A DNA stretch of 6,313 bases from Deltaproteobacteria bacterium (lineage in GTDB: Bacteria > Desulfobacterota > DSM-4660 > Desulfatiglandales > Desulfatiglandaceae), in the NCBI GenBank assembly GCA_019307645.1, contig JAFDJF010000166.1, positions 1 to 6,313 on the forward strand, written 5' to 3'. The position numbers and the translations under genes are program-made. Below, in pieces: positions 5,073-6,313 of this stretch; the first letter of the stretch is position 1, and the number at the start of each line of letters is the position of its first letter. A model generated the notes under the pieces. That model did not search any database. It saw only the letters and a program-made list of their open reading frames with translations, and was not told the origin of the DNA.

Positions 5073-6313
5073 TTAACAAGCCCTCTCTGCAATTAGTTTT
5101 GCGTATTCGCATTGCGTTGCCTTGCCTGATGCTATCTGCTCAGCAGAAAACCATTTTTCCAGATTAACAAGATCTGTGGGGTGTTTGGCTTGTTTGAATC
5201 TCCATCTGAGACTCATTGGAACGGTGGCATCAAATCCAATTCCCCCTTCAAAAACACTCGCAGCAACGGCGCCGCCCTTTTCGATCGGAAAATTATCTAA
5301 TCCTCTGCCTTCCCCAGGCCTGATCAGATCTCGACCAGGATCAAACCTGGTAGTTATGGCCCACATCACGTCCTCTGCATTGTAGATGTCAATATCTTCA
5401 TCAACCGCCACGACTACCCGCAAACCCGGTGAACAACCAAACATCGCTGTGATCAAATTCCTCTGGTACCCTTCGTCCCGTTTTCTCCTTTTGTGAACCT
5501 GCAATATTAACCCTGCCCAGGACTTCATCGAATGCAACATGTTCACATCAATTACAAAACCCGGCACGATCCTTTCACATATTTCATAAAAACATGCCGC
5601 CCTGACAGGTTCGCACATATGATCGCCATCAAAGGAATGGGCAAGCGGAGTATAGAATATGGGGTCTTTTCTGTGCGTTATAGCGGTAACCTGGAACTTG
5701 TATGTCTTGCGGGCCCGACCCAAATAGCCGGTGTACTCAGGGAAAAATATTGGCACGTTATCGCCCAGTGTTTCGCACTCATCGCTTTCCCATACTGTTT
5801 GTTTGGTGTCCACATATCCTTCAATAACCCATTCACTAGTTGCAATAGAATAGGCATCCACGGTCTTGGCCTTAACAATATCAACGGGCGCGCCCTGAAT
5901 TCCCCCCGCAATGCCCAACTCATCCGAACCGGCAGGAATTATTGCATGCACCATCCCCCCCCCCGCTGTCAGGAGAACAGCCGGCGGAGTTCCAATGTTA
6001 ATTGTCATGGGTATCTTTCCGCCCCTCTTTTCCAATACAAGCCACTCTAAATGGCTCGAAAGATTAAGGGAGATTGAAGAATAATCTTTGCCGCGAAAAC
6101 GCATGCGGTTAAAGGAAAGATGGGAGCCGTTTTTGAAATACTCGCCGCAAACAAGGGTATTCCCTCCACCCAAAATACGGCCTGCGTCTACTTCGCTATG
6201 CTTGATAATGGGAATTGTCGCCATCACATCAATGTCCTTTGTAATCACCACTTCTTGACAGGGCGCACTGGTAACCTCATTGGGCGGCACAGGATTCTTA
6301 ATTGCATCAAGAC
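5073..6313 (-). CDS. UbiD-family prenyl-FMN-dependent decarboxylase/carboxylase (5' end beyond window)
   Basis: The frame is open to the window edge, so the N-terminus is missing; a GTG at 6290 is only an internal valine preceded by in-frame LDAIKNP. Residue numbers below count from that GTG, with 405 residues visible. Family hallmarks are the entry strand block around RMRFRGKD (62-69), GTPPAVLL (100-107), the DEL..AGG..GAPVDIVKAKT block (123-143), the acidic pair E153/E157 in SEWVIEG, and the very characteristic VVVAVDEDIDIYNAEDVMWA block (292-311) followed by TRFDPGRDL (314-322). Known members use prenylated FMN and a divalent metal to add or remove CO2 on aromatic or unsaturated acids in the cytoplasm. 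The usual EGPxG(D/E)xxGYY block looks altered here, with FPEYTGY at 183-189. A run of ten G encodes A109-G112. Substrate is unknown; no UbiX-type flavin prenyltransferase lies in the window. The family call is firm, and the direction of the reaction is not known. Confidence 0.95.
   Translation of the reverse strand, partial: LDAIKNPVPPNEVTSAPCQEVVITKDIDVMATIPIIKHSEVDAGRILGGGNTLVCGEYFKNGSHLSFNRMRFRGKDYSSISLNLSSHLEWLVLEKRGGKIPMTINIGTPPAVLLTAGGGMVHAIIPAGSDELGIAGGIQGAPVDIVKAKTVDAYSIATSEWVIEGYVDTKQTVWESDECETLGDNVPIFFPEYTGYLGRARKTYKFQVTAITHRKDPIFYTPLAHSFDGDHMCEPVRAACFYEICERIVPGFVIDVNMLHSMKSWAGLILQVHKRRKRDEGYQRNLITAMFGCSPGLRVVVAVDEDIDIYNAEDVMWAITTRFDPGRDLIRPGEGRGLDNFPIEKGGAVAASVFEGGIGFDATVPMSLRWRFKQAKHPTDLVNLEKWFSAEQIASGKATQCEYAKLIAERAC
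5955..5964 (-). repeat. Ten-G homopolymer inside the UbiD-family gene
   Basis: The plus strand shows ten consecutive C, read as ten G on the coding strand across the codons for Ala109 and Gly110-112 of the visible protein. The reading frame is intact at this length and family motifs continue on both sides, so ten is the in-frame state. Such tracts are prone to slippage in cells and to miscounting by sequencers. Confidence 0.9.

Noticed and set aside
5532..6050. Plus-strand 172-aa open frame
   Set aside because: It lies wholly inside the UbiD-family gene, whose motifs are unmistakable; the plus-strand product shows no family pattern.
1..6313. CRISPR array, tRNA, rRNA, transposase or phage genes
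   Set aside because: No regularly spaced repeats, cloverleaf-like segments, ribosomal RNA motifs or transposase motifs were seen; the only direct repeat is the two-copy 59-bp duplication.

Overview
All supportable genes in this window lie on the minus strand, so the biology reads from high to low coordinates. Base composition is moderate. The gene content is a UbiD-type prenyl-FMN (de)carboxylase, an unusual radical SAM protein, a small split-barrel flavoprotein, an 8Fe-8S ferredoxin and an acetone-carboxylase-like hydantoinase A subunit. It suggests an anaerobic bacterium with versatile carboxylation chemistry, such as a sulfate-reducing or syntrophic Desulfobacterota-like organism. That assignment is inference from gene content only; no taxonomic marker is present.

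Layout in order of transcription: (1) 6313-5073, UbiD-family decarboxylase/carboxylase, 5' end cut by the window edge; (2) a 130-base gap with a perfect 9-bp inverted repeat; (3) 4942-3623, 439-aa radical SAM protein with a CX8CX2C cluster motif; (4) 3520-3035, 161-aa pyridoxamine-phosphate-oxidase-like flavoprotein; (5) a 2[4Fe-4S] ferredoxin ending at 2845, whose start is problematic; (6) 2818-2504, a 104-aa acidic helical protein of unknown function; (7) two hairpins, one a plausible terminator; (8) 2355-265, an ASKHA-type ATPase subunit of the hydantoinase A / acetone carboxylase beta class; (9) about 130 bases of non-coding sequence with an imperfect inverted repeat.

Two genes carry lesions that can be read directly. 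A 59-bp tandem duplication (262-320 and 321-379, one mismatch) throws the hydantoinase A-like gene out of frame near its end. Removing one copy restores a family-typical C-terminus ending at 134 and a 720-aa protein. In the ferredoxin, a good ribosome site and ATG at 3032 run into a stop after two codons, and one extra base would join them to the ferredoxin frame. A run of ten G (minus strand) in the UbiD gene is a third fragile spot, intact as given. The locus is either decaying, switching reversibly, or affected by assembly error.

Working model (inference): the ATPase subunit activates a carbonyl or enol substrate or bicarbonate with ATP, the UbiD-like enzyme makes or breaks the C-C bond to CO2, and the radical SAM protein, fed electrons by the ferredoxin and perhaps the flavoprotein, performs an additional radical step or cofactor maturation. 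The combination is not one I recognise as a described pathway.
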